From Bicyclus anynana (Eukaryota > Arthropoda > Insecta > Lepidoptera > Nymphalidae), in NCBI RefSeq assembly GCF_947172395.1, contig NC_069106.1, forward strand, positions 1,302,001 through 1,366,000: a DNA stretch of 64,000 nucleotides, written 5' to 3'. The notes under the pieces were generated by a model that was given only the letters and a program-made list of their open reading frames with translations, was not told the DNA's origin and made no database searches. Of this stretch, positions 63,989 to 64,000 are shown piece after piece. The stretch's first letter is position 1, and each line of letters opens with the position of its first letter. A program made the position numbers and the translations under genes.

Positions 63989-64000
63989 AAATGTTGGATT

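Noticed and set aside
1..64000. CRISPR arrays, bacterial operons, integrated virus genes
   Set aside because: No regular repeat-spacer array, no tightly packed long frames and no viral protein recognised; all evidence is for eukaryotic intergenic DNA.

Overview
What this is. The window looks like a gene-poor, repeat-dense piece of a lepidopteran (butterfly or moth) nuclear genome. Evidence: AT-rich sequence, dozens of tRNA-headed SINEs with eukaryotic pol III A and B boxes, many short Helitron-type elements (start TC, end CTAG, between A and T) of the kind that litter lepidopteran genomes, and 5'-truncated non-LTR (LINE) tails. I see no operons, ribosome binding sites, CRISPR array, rRNA or free-standing tRNA gene. 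I cannot name the species. No open frame exceeds 205 codons and I could not defend any as an intact host gene. Most longer frames are mobile-element pieces, antisense reads of them, or tandem repeats.

Family names used here (mine). Helitron-like: Hel-A (about 195 bp, ends ...GTCAGCTAG), Hel-A2 (variant containing GGTAATCTCTGGATCTACT), Hel-B (ends GGGCGTCCGCTAG), Hel-C (start TCTATACTTA, about 390-460 bp), Hel-D (Hel-B-like end followed inward by a CCCTAC tract). SINEs: SINE-1 (head GGCCTCCGTGGCGCAGTGG, A-rich tail), SINE-2 (head GTGATAGCCCAGTGGATATG, tail GATGATGATG), SINE-3 (head AGCTCAATGGTAAAAGCG), SINE-4 (one copy). LINE tails: LINE-A (RTE-like, WQWAGHIVRRADGRWGPKV), LINE-B (GKVEGKRPRGRSPMRWSDQI), LINE-C (VGARGLPAKSLYNLLKDLGL), LINE-D (RISLAVQRGNAASILAT), LINE-E (jockey-like, VFPESYNLGIFKTRVN), LINE-F (3' tail only). 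Terminal-inverted-repeat elements: MITE-1 to MITE-7 and several foldbacks. Unclassified dispersed repeats: Rep-E, F, G, L, M, N.

Layout. 1-10 kb: Hel-A/Hel-C copies, an unclassified direct repeat pair (Rep-L), two hAT-like MITEs (one with a perfect 8-bp target duplication) and a piggyBac-like end built of palindromes. 10-21 kb: nested insertions (Helitron > Rep-F > SINE-2; SINE-2 > SINE-1 > MITE-7; MITE-3 > LINE-D) and two large CCCTAC tracts inside Hel-D. 21-30 kb: MITE-2, second MITE-1, a tandem duplication that copied part of a SINE, and a TIR element with arms of about 75 bp. 30-45 kb: Helitrons, LINE-A to -C tails, two Hel-B dimers sharing one junction, a perfect 24-bp-stem hairpin. 45-56 kb: a 357-bp foldback, further SINEs, a MITE-2 inside a LINE-A. 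55-64 kb: (TA)23, a 13-bp minisatellite with 53-bp higher-order units, a LINE-A with 14-bp target duplications, an unidentified coding-like frame and two LINE-B/SINE-1 pieces at the right edge.

How the parts relate. These are parasites, not a pathway. SINE-2 and LINE-A share the GATGATGATG tail, consistent with SINE-2 using LINE-A machinery. Non-autonomous Helitrons and MITEs depend on transposases that are not encoded here. The longer intervals that I could not assign are listed as such; some shorter gaps between entries, mostly under 500 bp, are left unlisted and I saw nothing identifiable in them.
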